Positions 8,127 to 16,400 of a stretch of DNA of 64,000 nt are shown here, one piece after another. The notes beneath the pieces were generated by a model. It saw only the letters and a list, made by a program, of their open reading frames with translations. It had not been told where the DNA came from and ran no database searches. Origin of the DNA: Pseudaquabacterium pictum (GTDB taxonomy: Bacteria; Pseudomonadota; Gammaproteobacteria; Burkholderiales; Burkholderiaceae_C). The DNA is taken from NCBI RefSeq assembly GCF_005403045.1, contig NZ_BJCL01000008.1, positions 216,890-280,889 of the forward strand. Direction: 5' to 3'. Numbering within the stretch: position 1 is the stretch's first letter; every line of letters starts with the position of its first letter. A program made the position numbers and the translations under genes.

Positions 8127-8869
8127 GCGACGTGCTGCTGCGCGGCCAGGGAATCACCCGCCGCTGGGGCGGCCTGGTGGCCGTCAATGATGTGGCGCTC
8201 GATCTGAAGCGCGGCGAGGTGCATGCCGTCATCGGCACCAACGGCGCGGGCAAGAGCACGCTGATCAACATCCTGTCGGGCGAGATCCCGCCGTCGGCCG
8301 GCACGGTGCAGCTGCTGGGGCAGGATGTGACGGCCTGGTCGCAGCCCAAGCGCGCCCGCGCGGGTCTCGGCCGCAGCTACCAGCGCAACACCATCTACCC
8401 CGGCTTCAGCGTGCTGGAGAACTGCCGCCTGGCCGCCCAGGCCCGCACGCCCAGGCCCTGGCACTGGTGGCAGAGCGCGCAGCACTGCGAGGCCAGCCTG
8501 GGCGCCGCCCGACAGGCCGCGCAGCAGGCCGGTCTCACCGAGGTGCTGGACCGCCCGGCCGGCAGCCTATCGCATGGCCAGAAGCGCCAGCTGGAGATCG
8601 CCATGTGCCTGGCCACCGCGCCGCAGGTGCTGCTGCTGGACGAACCGCTGGCCGGCATGGGCGCCGAGGAGACCGACCGCATGCTGGCCCTGCTGGCCAC
8701 GCTGAAGGCCGGCCACGCCATCCTGCTGGTGGAGCACGACATGGACGCGGTGTTCCGCATCGCCGACGTGATCACCGTGATGGTCAACGGCGCGGTGATC
8801 TTCAGCGGCGCGCCGGCCGCCGTGCGCAGCAGCCCTGAGGTGCAGGCCGCCTACCTGGGAGGCCACTGA
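8123..8869 (+). CDS. ABC transporter ATPase, LivG-like
   Basis: The 248-residue cytoplasmic ATPase has Walker A 'GTNGAGKST' (38-46), signature 'LSHGQKRQ', Walker B 'VLLLDEP' followed by 'LAGMGAEE', and the switch histidine in 'LLVEHDMDAVF'. The LSHGQ form of the signature and 'GMG' after Walker B are normal for LivG. It powers the preceding permeases together with the next gene, from which it is separated by one base. Confidence 0.93.
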   Translation: MSDVLLRGQGITRRWGGLVAVNDVALDLKRGEVHAVIGTNGAGKSTLINILSGEIPPSAGTVQLLGQDVTAWSQPKRARAGLGRSYQRNTIYPGFSVLENCRLAAQARTPRPWHWWQSAQHCEASLGAARQAAQQAGLTEVLDRPAGSLSHGQKRQLEIAMCLATAPQVLLLDEPLAGMGAEETDRMLALLATLKAGHAILLVEHDMDAVFRIADVITVMVNGAVIFSGAPAAVRSSPEVQAAYLGGH

Positions 8870-8870
8870 G

Positions 8871-9587
8871 ATGGCCGCAGCAGAACTGATCCTCGACGCG
8901 CGCGACATCCACGCCTGGTACGGCAGCAGCCATGTGCTGCACGGCGTGCAGCTGCAGGTGGCCAGGGGCGAGACGGTGGGCCTGCTGGGCCGCAACGGCA
9001 TGGGCAAGAGCACGCTGATCCGCAGCCTGCTGGGCCATGTGGCGCAGCGCGACGGGCAGATCCACCTGTTCGGCCGCGATGTGTCACGCGCCAAGCCGCA
9101 CGAGGTGGCCCGCCTGGGCGTGGCCTATGTGCCCGAGGGCCGTGGCATCTTCCCCAACCTGAGCGTGCGCGAGAACCTGGTGATGGCCGCCCGCCCGGGC
9201 CGCGATGGCCAGCAGGACTGGACCCTGGAGCGCGTGCTGGCCACCTTCCCGCGGCTGGCCGAGCGCCTGGGCAACCTGGGCGCGCAGCTGTCGGGCGGCG
9301 AGCAGCAGATGCTGTCGATCGGCCGCGCGCTGATGACGCACCCGTCGCTGATCATCCTGGACGAGGCCACCGAAGGCCTGGCACCGCTGATCGTGGCCGA
9401 GATCTGGCGGGTGATCGGCGAGATCCGCGCCGCCGGCATCGCCACGCTGATCGTCGACCGCGACTACCGCAAGGTGCTGGCGCGCAGCGACCGTGCGCTG
9501 GTGCTGCAGAAGGGCCAGGCGGTGCTGCACGGCGCCGCCGACGAGGTGGCGACCAGCCCGGCGCTGGCGGGCTTTCTCGGCGTCTGA
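8871..9587 (+). CDS. ABC transporter ATPase, LivF-like
   Basis: The 238-residue ATPase has Walker A 'GRNGMGKST' (40-48), signature 'QLSGGEQQM', Walker B 'LIILDEATEGLAP' and a LivF-type distal region in which the H-loop histidine is replaced ('LIVDRDYRKVL' where most LivF proteins have VEQN). This ends the benzoate operon. A short hairpin follows at 9646-9661. Confidence 0.93.
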   Translation: MAAAELILDARDIHAWYGSSHVLHGVQLQVARGETVGLLGRNGMGKSTLIRSLLGHVAQRDGQIHLFGRDVSRAKPHEVARLGVAYVPEGRGIFPNLSVRENLVMAARPGRDGQQDWTLERVLATFPRLAERLGNLGAQLSGGEQQMLSIGRALMTHPSLIILDEATEGLAPLIVAEIWRVIGEIRAAGIATLIVDRDYRKVLARSDRALVLQKGQAVLHGAADEVATSPALAGFLGV

Positions 9588-9645
9588 GCCTGCCCGGGCC
9601 ACGCGCCGCGATCTGACCAGCCATCCTCAGGGTTGGGGATCCGTG

Positions 9646-9661
9646 TCGGCCGTTCGGCCGA
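9646..9661 (+). terminator. Weak hairpin after the benzoate operon
   Basis: TCGGCC and GGCCGA form a six-base perfect stem around a GTTC loop, 59 bases after the last ABC gene. There is no T-run, so at best a weak or Rho-assisted terminator. The rest of 9588-9747 shows nothing else I can support. Confidence 0.25.
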
Positions 9662-9747
9662 TGGGCGGCCGGGTGGCTGCAACCTATGGTCACGGGCCAT
9701 GAACAAGCGCATCCCGCGGCTTGTCCTGCATCCCGGAGCCCCCGCAC

Positions 9748-9984
9748 ATGGCAGACCTTCTTCGCACCGCGGCCCCCCGCGGCCTGGCGCCGCTGTGCCT
9801 CACCCTGTGCCGCTGGCTGCTGGCCGCGTGCGTGCTGGGCCTGGCCGGTTGTGGTGGTGGCGGCGACAGCAGCGAACCAGCCGCCACCACCACCGCGCCC
9901 ACGCCCCCTGCCCCACCCGCCAGCGCCGCAGCACTGGCCTGGGATGGCGCGCAAGCCACCTGGGACAACGTCGTCTGGCAATGA
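9748..9984 (+). CDS. Small predicted lipoprotein
   Basis: The 78-residue product has a basic amino end, a hydrophobic segment and a lipobox 'LAGC' (Cys about residue 35), followed by a Gly/Ser linker, an Ala/Thr/Pro-rich stretch and the end 'WDNVVWQ'. A GGAG at 9735-9738 lies nine bases before the ATG. The mature part is only about 43 residues, so it is likely a small membrane-anchored protein of unknown function. The next gene follows after 29 bases, suggesting co-transcription. Confidence 0.6.
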   Translation: MADLLRTAAPRGLAPLCLTLCRWLLAACVLGLAGCGGGGDSSEPAATTTAPTPPAPPASAAALAWDGAQATWDNVVWQ

Positions 9985-10013
9985 CGCCTCTTCACGCACC
10001 GAGCACCTCCACC

Positions 10014-10583
10014 ATGAAACTACACGCCTTTGCCGCGGCCGTCGCCGCCATCAGCCTCACCCTGGCCGGCGCTGCCAGCGCCCAGGTCACCGTGCCCAAC
10101 ACCTTTGTGGCCGGTGCCCCGGCCCGCGCAGCAGACGTCAACGCGAACTTCCAGGCCCTGGCCACGGCCATCAACAGCCTGGCGGCGCGCGTGGCCAAGA
10201 CCGAAGGCCAGCTGGTGGCCGCCGACCTGGCAGGCAGCTACACGCTGTCGCGCTTCCAGACCGAGATGGGCACCGGCACCAACAGCGGCTGGGTGGCCAG
10301 CTATGTCAGCGGCGGCACGCTGACGCTGGCGGCCAACGGCTCGGCCACGCTCAGCGGCATGACCGAGTCCGGCAGCCAGGTCGACTTCCCCAGCGGCACG
10401 CGCCGGGCGCTCAACCGCACCGACGCGCCTGCCAGCTTCAGCTGGTCGCTGTCTGGCGGCAAGGTGGTGCTGCCCGATGGCGGCAGCTTGTCGGTGGCCG
10501 ACGGCGGCCGCCTGCTGATCAGCACCAGCGCCAACACCGCCGACGGCACGACCGTGCTGCTGCTGTTCGTCCGCAGCAATTGA
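10014..10583 (+). CDS. Exported protein of unknown function
   Basis: The 189-residue product has a clear signal peptide (cleavage likely after 'LAGAASAQ') and then 'PNTFVAGAPARAADVNANFQ', a segment seen at the mature amino end of many exported bacterial proteins. A short helical region is followed by a Gly/Ser/Thr-rich beta-type region ('YTLSRFQTEMG', 'GGTLTLAANGSATLSGM'). I do not recognise a catalytic motif. It probably acts in the periplasm or outside the cell. It is convergent with the response regulator gene downstream (17-base gap). Confidence 0.75.
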   Translation: MKLHAFAAAVAAISLTLAGAASAQVTVPNTFVAGAPARAADVNANFQALATAINSLAARVAKTEGQLVAADLAGSYTLSRFQTEMGTGTNSGWVASYVSGGTLTLAANGSATLSGMTESGSQVDFPSGTRRALNRTDAPASFSWSLSGGKVVLPDGGSLSVADGGRLLISTSANTADGTTVLLLFVRSN

Positions 10584-10600
10584 GCGCAGGCGCCGGGCTG

Positions 10601-11233
10601 TCAGGCGGCCGGGCTCGGCAGCACCGGCAGGCGCCAGCCCAGGCCGGCCACGGCCACGACCGCCTGCGTTCGCGTGCGCACCCCCAGCCTGCGGAAGATG
10701 GCCTCCAGATGGGTCTTCACGGTCGAGTCCGAAATCACCAACTGGCGGCCGATCAGCTTGTTGCTCCGGCCCTGCACCAGCAGGGCCAGCACCTGTTCCT
10801 GGCGCGGCGTCAGGCCCGTGGCCTGTGGCTGCTCGGGCAGCTCGACCAGCGGCTGGGGCAGGTAGACACCGCCGTCGAGCACCCGCTGCAGGGCCACCCG
10901 CATCACCTGGCTGCGCGCTGTCTTCGGGATGAAGCCGGCCGCGCCGGCGTCGATGGCCTGCAGCACCGTGGCGGGCGATGCATCGGCCGAGACCACGATC
11001 ACGGCCGCCTGCGGGACATGCTGGCGGAAGGTGGCCAGCGTCTGCGCAGGCGTGCTGTCGGGCAGGTGCAGGTCGAGGAAGGCCAGCTGCAGGTCGGGGT
11101 GCTGCTGCGCCAGTTGCCGGGCCTCGGCCAGGCTGCCTGCCTCCAGCAACTGCAGCTGGGGAAAGTGGTGGGCCACCAGCAAGGCCAAGCCATCACGGAA
11201 CAGTCCGTGGTCATCCACCAGCATGGTCTTCAT
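10601..11233 (-). CDS. NarL/FixJ-family response regulator
   Basis: The 210-residue protein has an amino-terminal receiver domain (acidic pair D7-D8, phospho-acceptor D54 in 'FLDLHLPD', Thr/Ser and Lys of 'GFIPKTA') and a carboxy-terminal LuxR-type helix-turn-helix ('LTPRQEQVLALLVQG', 'ISDSTVKTHLEAIFRRLGV'). It is a DNA-binding transcription regulator activated by phosphorylation. It is divergent from the hybrid kinase gene 73 bases away, which is the obvious partner. Confidence 0.92.
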   Translation of the reverse strand: MKTMLVDDHGLFRDGLALLVAHHFPQLQLLEAGSLAEARQLAQQHPDLQLAFLDLHLPDSTPAQTLATFRQHVPQAAVIVVSADASPATVLQAIDAGAAGFIPKTARSQVMRVALQRVLDGGVYLPQPLVELPEQPQATGLTPRQEQVLALLVQGRSNKLIGRQLVISDSTVKTHLEAIFRRLGVRTRTQAVVAVAGLGWRLPVLPSPAA

Positions 11234-11306
11234 CGCCGCATCCGTTGTCCCCACTGTCGCGGCCGGTGTCGCGCGCTTGTGATGGCCAGACAGTACCATC
11301 CGGTCG

Positions 11307-13127
11307 ATGCGCAGCGCATCGGGTGAAGCGGCCGCTGGCGGCCCGGCGCCCGCTGAAGCCAGGCTGCAGCTGGAGCAGCTTCGGCTGACCTGCCACCAGG
11401 CGGCCCACTTTCCCTTGCCAGTGGTGGCGGTCGATGCCCTCCTGGCCTGGCTGCAGTGGCGCGAGGGCATGCCGGCCCTGGCCGGCGCCTGGTTGGCGAT
11501 GCGGCTGCTGCTGCAAGCGGGTCTGAGCTGGTACGTGCGGGCGCTGCAGCGCCGGCTGGACGCCAACACGCCCGGGCCGGCTGGCTGGCACCATGCGCAG
11601 CGGGTGCTGGCCTGGCAATTCGGCCTGATGGGGGCCTCGCGGGCCCTGCTGGTACCGGCGCTGTTCGGCGCCACGCCCGGTGAGTCGCAGTACATCTTCA
11701 CCATGGTGTGCATGGGCCTGGCCGCGGCCGGCGTCGGCAATGTGGGCGGCCAGGTGCGGGTGTATGCCGCCTTTGCCCTGCCGCTGGGTGCGGCGCTGGC
11801 CGCGGGCTGGGTGCTGCAGGGCGGCGAGGTGCCGGTCATGGTCGGCGTGCTCACGCTGGCCGCGGTGGCTTTCCTGCTGAGCTTTGTGCGCGAGCAGGCG
11901 CGGTCGATGCGACAGGTCTATGCCCTGCTCGAGGAGCGCGAGCAGTTGGCCGCCAGCCTGCACCTGGAGCACCAGCGGGCGCAGGACGCGCTAGCGGCCC
12001 GCTCGCGCTTCATCGCCTCGGCCAGCCATGACCTGCGACAGCCCGTCACCACCATCGGGCTGCTGGTCGGGCTGATGACCGACAGCACGGCGGATCCCTC
12101 GTCGCAGGCCATGCTGGCCCGGGTCGCCCGGTCGGTGGGGGCGCTGGAACACCTGTTGCGCGGCCTGCTCGACCTGTCGCGGCTGGAATCCGGCACGGTC
12201 AGCCCGGTGATGCGCCCCGTCCCGCTGGCCGCACTCTTTGCCCAGTTGCAGGCGCACGTCGAGCCCGGCGCGCGCACCAAGGGCCTGCGGCTGCGGTGGC
12301 GCGGTGACAACCTGTGCGTGCACAGCGACCCGGTGCTGCTGCACCAGATGCTGCAGAACCTGCTGGACAACGCGCTGCAGCACACGCAGCGCGGCGGCAT
12401 CCTGGTCAGTGCACGGCGCCGGGGCGCCGCGGGTGTGCTGCTGGAGGTGCGCGACACCGGCTGCGGGATCGCGGCGCAGGACCAGCGGCGGGTCTTCGAG
12501 GAGTTCGTGCAGCTGGGCCAGTCGCGGCCGGATGGACGCGGTGGCCTGGGACTGGGCCTGGCCATCGTCCAGCGCAATGCCGACCTGCTGGGCCACCGGC
12601 TCACCCTGCGCTCGCAGCCAGGCCGAGGCAGTTGCTTCGGCATCGCACTGGCGCTGGCCACCACGCCATCGGCCGTGGGCGCCGACGCTGGCGCCGGGCT
12701 GGATGGCAGCCTGGATGGCAGCCCGCCGGCAGCCACGCCGCCCGGCCCGGGTGTGCTGGCCGGCATGGTGCTGTGGCTGCTGGAGGACGATGCCACGGTC
12801 CGCGCCGCACTGGCGGCACGGCTGTCGGCGTGGGGCGCGCAGGTGCAGCCGTTCGGCCAGCTGGCGGAGCTGCACGCCGCGCTCGACCAGGCGCAGCCGG
12901 TGCCACACGGGCTGCTCACGGACCACCGGTTGCCCGACGGCAGTGGCCTGGATGCCATCGACGCGGTGCGCAGCCGGCATGGTCTGGTGCCTGCGCTGGT
13001 CCTCACCGGTGACACCGGCCGCGACGAGCTGATGCGGTTCAAGACGCGTGGTGCGCCAGTGCTGCACAAGCCATTCCGGCAGGACGAGCTGCTGGCGCGC
13101 GTGGCATCGTGGCGGCAGTCTGCCTGA
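11307..13127 (+). CDS. Hybrid histidine kinase with C-terminal receiver
   Basis: The 606-residue protein has an amino-terminal membrane region of about five or six hydrophobic segments (roughly residues 30-195) with no evident periplasmic domain. A short coiled region precedes the kinase core with His241 in 'SASHDLRQP', N-box 'MLQNLLDNALQHT', G1 'DTGCGIA' and G2 'GLGLGLAIV'. After an Ala/Pro-rich linker there is a receiver with D539 in 'LLTDHRLPDG' and a conserved Lys in 'LHKPF'. It should autophosphorylate and pass phosphate to its own receiver and/or the divergent response regulator. Its stop codon lies inside a perfect hairpin. Confidence 0.9.
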   Translation: MRSASGEAAAGGPAPAEARLQLEQLRLTCHQAAHFPLPVVAVDALLAWLQWREGMPALAGAWLAMRLLLQAGLSWYVRALQRRLDANTPGPAGWHHAQRVLAWQFGLMGASRALLVPALFGATPGESQYIFTMVCMGLAAAGVGNVGGQVRVYAAFALPLGAALAAGWVLQGGEVPVMVGVLTLAAVAFLLSFVREQARSMRQVYALLEEREQLAASLHLEHQRAQDALAARSRFIASASHDLRQPVTTIGLLVGLMTDSTADPSSQAMLARVARSVGALEHLLRGLLDLSRLESGTVSPVMRPVPLAALFAQLQAHVEPGARTKGLRLRWRGDNLCVHSDPVLLHQMLQNLLDNALQHTQRGGILVSARRRGAAGVLLEVRDTGCGIAAQDQRRVFEEFVQLGQSRPDGRGGLGLGLAIVQRNADLLGHRLTLRSQPGRGSCFGIALALATTPSAVGADAGAGLDGSLDGSPPAATPPGPGVLAGMVLWLLEDDATVRAALAARLSAWGAQVQPFGQLAELHAALDQAQPVPHGLLTDHRLPDGSGLDAIDAVRSRHGLVPALVLTGDTGRDELMRFKTRGAPVLHKPFRQDELLARVASWRQSA

Positions 13128-13144
13128 GGTGGCGCCTCAGGCAG
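13120..13144 (+). terminator. Perfect hairpin spanning the hybrid-kinase stop codon
   Basis: CTGCCTGAGG (13120-13129) and CCTCAGGCAG (13135-13144) form a ten-base perfect stem with a five-base loop, and the TGA stop (13125-13127) is inside the left arm. No T-run follows, so this may end transcription weakly or stabilise the transcript. Confidence 0.4.
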
Positions 13145-13468
13145 AGCGATGTCGACCAGGGCCGGGTGATGGGCGCCGCCGCGGTGGCGCGGCTGCAGAG
13201 CGATGCCACGGTCCAGGCCCAGCTGGCAATGGCGCGGCAAGAGGTGACCGAGACCCGCACCAAGGGTGCCAAGTCGCCGCTGAACTGCGCGGCGGAGAAG
13301 GCGGTGCTCGGGCGGTGAGCAGGTCTCCTTTGGGCTCTTTGCGGAAGTCCCCGACTTGCCACGTTCGGCGCGAGGCCGAGGCCAGCGGGGGACATGGAGC
13401 AAAGCAGGCCCTCCCGGCCCGGCGCGATCGCGCAGAACCAAACGTCCGCTACGAGCCCAGAGCAGCCC
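13145..13468. other. Gene-poor stretch between kinase and uvrA
   Basis: No gene I can support. A plus-strand reading frame beginning at ATG 13169 and ending at 13318 would give 49 residues rich in Ala, Gln and Lys; it has no ribosome site of note and no recognisable family, so I leave it as unproven. The last 150 bases before the uvrA stop show no structure beyond general GC richness. Confidence 0.3.
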
Positions 13469-16400
13469 TCACCCCCGCGCCAACACCGGCGCCAACGCCC
13501 GCCCGGTGTGCGTCCCGCGCTCCACCAGCGTCTCGGGCGTGCCGGTGCACACCACCGTGCCACCTGCATTGCCGCCCTCCGGGCCCAGGTCGATGACCCA
13601 GTCGGCCTCGGCGATCACGTCCAGGTCGTGCTCGATCACCACCACGCTGTGGCCGCCGGCCACCAGGCGGTGCAGCACGGCGATCAGCCGCTCCACATCG
13701 GCCATGTGCAGGCCCACCGTGGGCTCGTCCAGCACGTACAGCGTGTGCGGCGTCTTCTGGCCGCGGCGGGTGACGTCGTCGCGCACCTTGCTCAGCTCGG
13801 TCACCAGCTTGATGCGCTGAGCTTCACCACCGCTCAGCGTCGGGCTGGGCTGGCCCAGCGTCAGGTAGCCCAGGCCCACGTCCTTCAGCAGCTGCAGCGG
13901 GTAGGCGATGTTGGGCATGCTGGCGAAGAACTCCACCGCCTCGTCCACCTCCATGCGCAGCACGTCGCCGATGCTCTTGCCGCGCCAGCTCACCGCCAGC
14001 GTCTCGGGGTTGAAGCGCTGGCCGTGGCACTGGTCGCAAGGCACCTTCACATCGGGCAGGAAGCTCATCTCGATGGTGCGCATCCCCTGGCCCTCGCAGG
14101 CCGGGCAGCGGCCGTCGCCGGTGTTGAAGCTGAAGCGCGCCGCCGCATAGCCACGCGCCTTGGCCTCCAGCGTCTCGGTGAACAGCTTGCGGATGGTGTC
14201 CCAGAAGCCGATGTAGGTGGCCGGGCAGCTGCGCGGCGTCTTGCCGATCGGCGTCTGGTCGACTTCCAGCACCCGGTCGATCGGCATGAAGCCGCTGATG
14301 CCGGTGCAACCCGTCAGCGGCGGCAGCTGGCCCGCGGCCAGCGCATCGCGTCCGGCCTTGCTGACCTTGGTGGCCACGATGGCCTGCACGTTCGCCAGCA
14401 GCACATCACGCGCCAGCGTGCTCTTGCCCGAGCCGCTGACGCCCGTCACCGCCACCAGGCGTTGCAGCGGCACCTGGATGTCGACGTTCTTCAGGTTGTG
14501 CAGATGCGCGCCGGTCAGCGCCAGGTGGTCGACCGCCCGGTTGACCTTGCGCCGTGGCTGCAGCGGGTGATTCAGCGGATGGGCCAGGAAACGGCCGGTC
14601 AGTGAATCGGGGTTCTTTGCCAGATCGGCCGCCACACCCTGGGCGATGACGGTGCCGCCGCGCTTGCCGGCACCGGGGCCGATGTCGATGATGTGGTCGG
14701 CCCGGCGGATGGTGTCCTCGTCATGCTCCACCACCACCAGGGTGTTGCCCTGCTCGCTGAGCCGGCCCAGCGCCTTCAGCAGGATGGCGTTGTCACGCGG
14801 ATGCAGGCCGATGGTGGGCTCGTCCAGCACGTAGCACACGCCCTGCAGGTTGCTGCCCAGCTGCGCGGCGAGGCGGATGCGCTGCGCCTCGCCGCCGCTC
14901 AGCGTGGGCGCGGCGCGGTCCAGCGTCAGGTAGCCCAGGCCCACTTCTTCGAGGAATTCCAATCGGCTGCGGATCTCGCTGACCACGTCACGCGCGATGG
15001 CCGCATCACGGCCTTCCAGTGCCAGCGCGGCGCTCCACTGCCGTGCCTCGTCCACCGCCCAGCCGGCCACCGCGGTGATGGTGTGGCCATCGAAGCGGAT
15101 GTTGCGGGAGATCGGGTTCAGCCGCGTGCCGTGGCAATCGGGGCACGGCTCGCCGCTGAGGCCTTCCACCTCGGGCTCGTCGGACGGGAAGCTCTGCTCG
15201 CGACCCTTCTGGTCATCGTCCCTGACCGAGTCATCCAGCGCCTTGCGTTGCTCGCGGGTCAGCGTCAGCCCGGTGCCGACGCAGCCGGTGCACCAGCCAT
15301 GCTTGCTGTTGTAGCTGAACATGCGCGGGTCCAGCTCGGGGTAGCTGGTGCCGCACTGCGGACAGGCGCGCTTGGTCGAGAACACCTTCAGCGTGCCGAT
15401 GTGGGCGGTGCTGCCACCGCCTTCCATCGCTGCGGCCAGACCGTCCAGCGGCGTCAGCAGGTGCAGCACGCCCTTGCCCACGTCCAGCGCCTTGGCCAGC
15501 AGTTCGCGCAGTTCCGCTTCATTCGATGCCGACACCACCAGGTCACCCACCGGCAGCTCCAGCGTGTGTTCCTTGAAGCGGTCCAGCCGCGGCCAGGGGT
15601 CGACCTTGACGAACTCGCCATCCACCCGCAGGTGGGTGTGGCCGCGGGCCTTGGCCCACTTGGCCAGATCGGTGTAGACGCCCTTGCGGTTGACCACCAG
15701 CGGCGCCAGCAGGCCCACATGCTGGCCCCTGTGCTCCTTCAGCAGCTGCGCCGCGATGCTCTCCACGCTCTGCGGCCGCACCTCGGCGCCGTCGTGCACG
15801 CAACGCTGGGTGCCCAGCTTCACCCACAGCAGGCGCAGGAAGTGCCACACCTCGGTGGTGGTGGCCACGGTGCTCTTGCGGCCGCCGCGGCTCAGCCGCT
15901 GCTCGATGGCCACCGTGGGCGGAATGCCGTACACCGCATCCACCTCCGGCCGGCCGGCCGGCTGCACGATGCTGCGGGCGTAGGCGTTCAGGCTTTCCAG
16001 GTAGCGGCGCTGGCCCTCGTTGAACAGGATGTCGAAGGCCAGCGTGCTCTTGCCCGAACCCGACACGCCGGTGACCACGGTGAACTTGTCGCGCGGGATG
16101 TCGACGTTCAGGCTCTTCAGGTTGTGCTCGCGGGCGTTGACGATGCGGATGTCGTTGCCCGCCGCCTGCTTGGCCGCATCCCGCCGGGCCTTGGCCACCA
16201 GCTGCAGCGGCCGGCCTTCCTCGGCCGTCAGGCTGATGCCCAGCGCGGTGTCGTACTCGCGCAGCGCCTTGCCGGTGTGGGATGTCGGATGCGCCTTCAC
16301 ATCCTCCGGCGTGCCGGCGCACACCAGCTGGCCGCCGGCATCGCCGCCCTCGGGGCCCAGGTCGACGATCCAGTCGGCGCTGCGGATCACGTCCAGGTTG

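Noticed and set aside
13169..13318. Possible 49-residue gene after the hybrid kinase
   Set aside because: No ribosome site, no recognised family and no signal or membrane segment; too short to support by eye.
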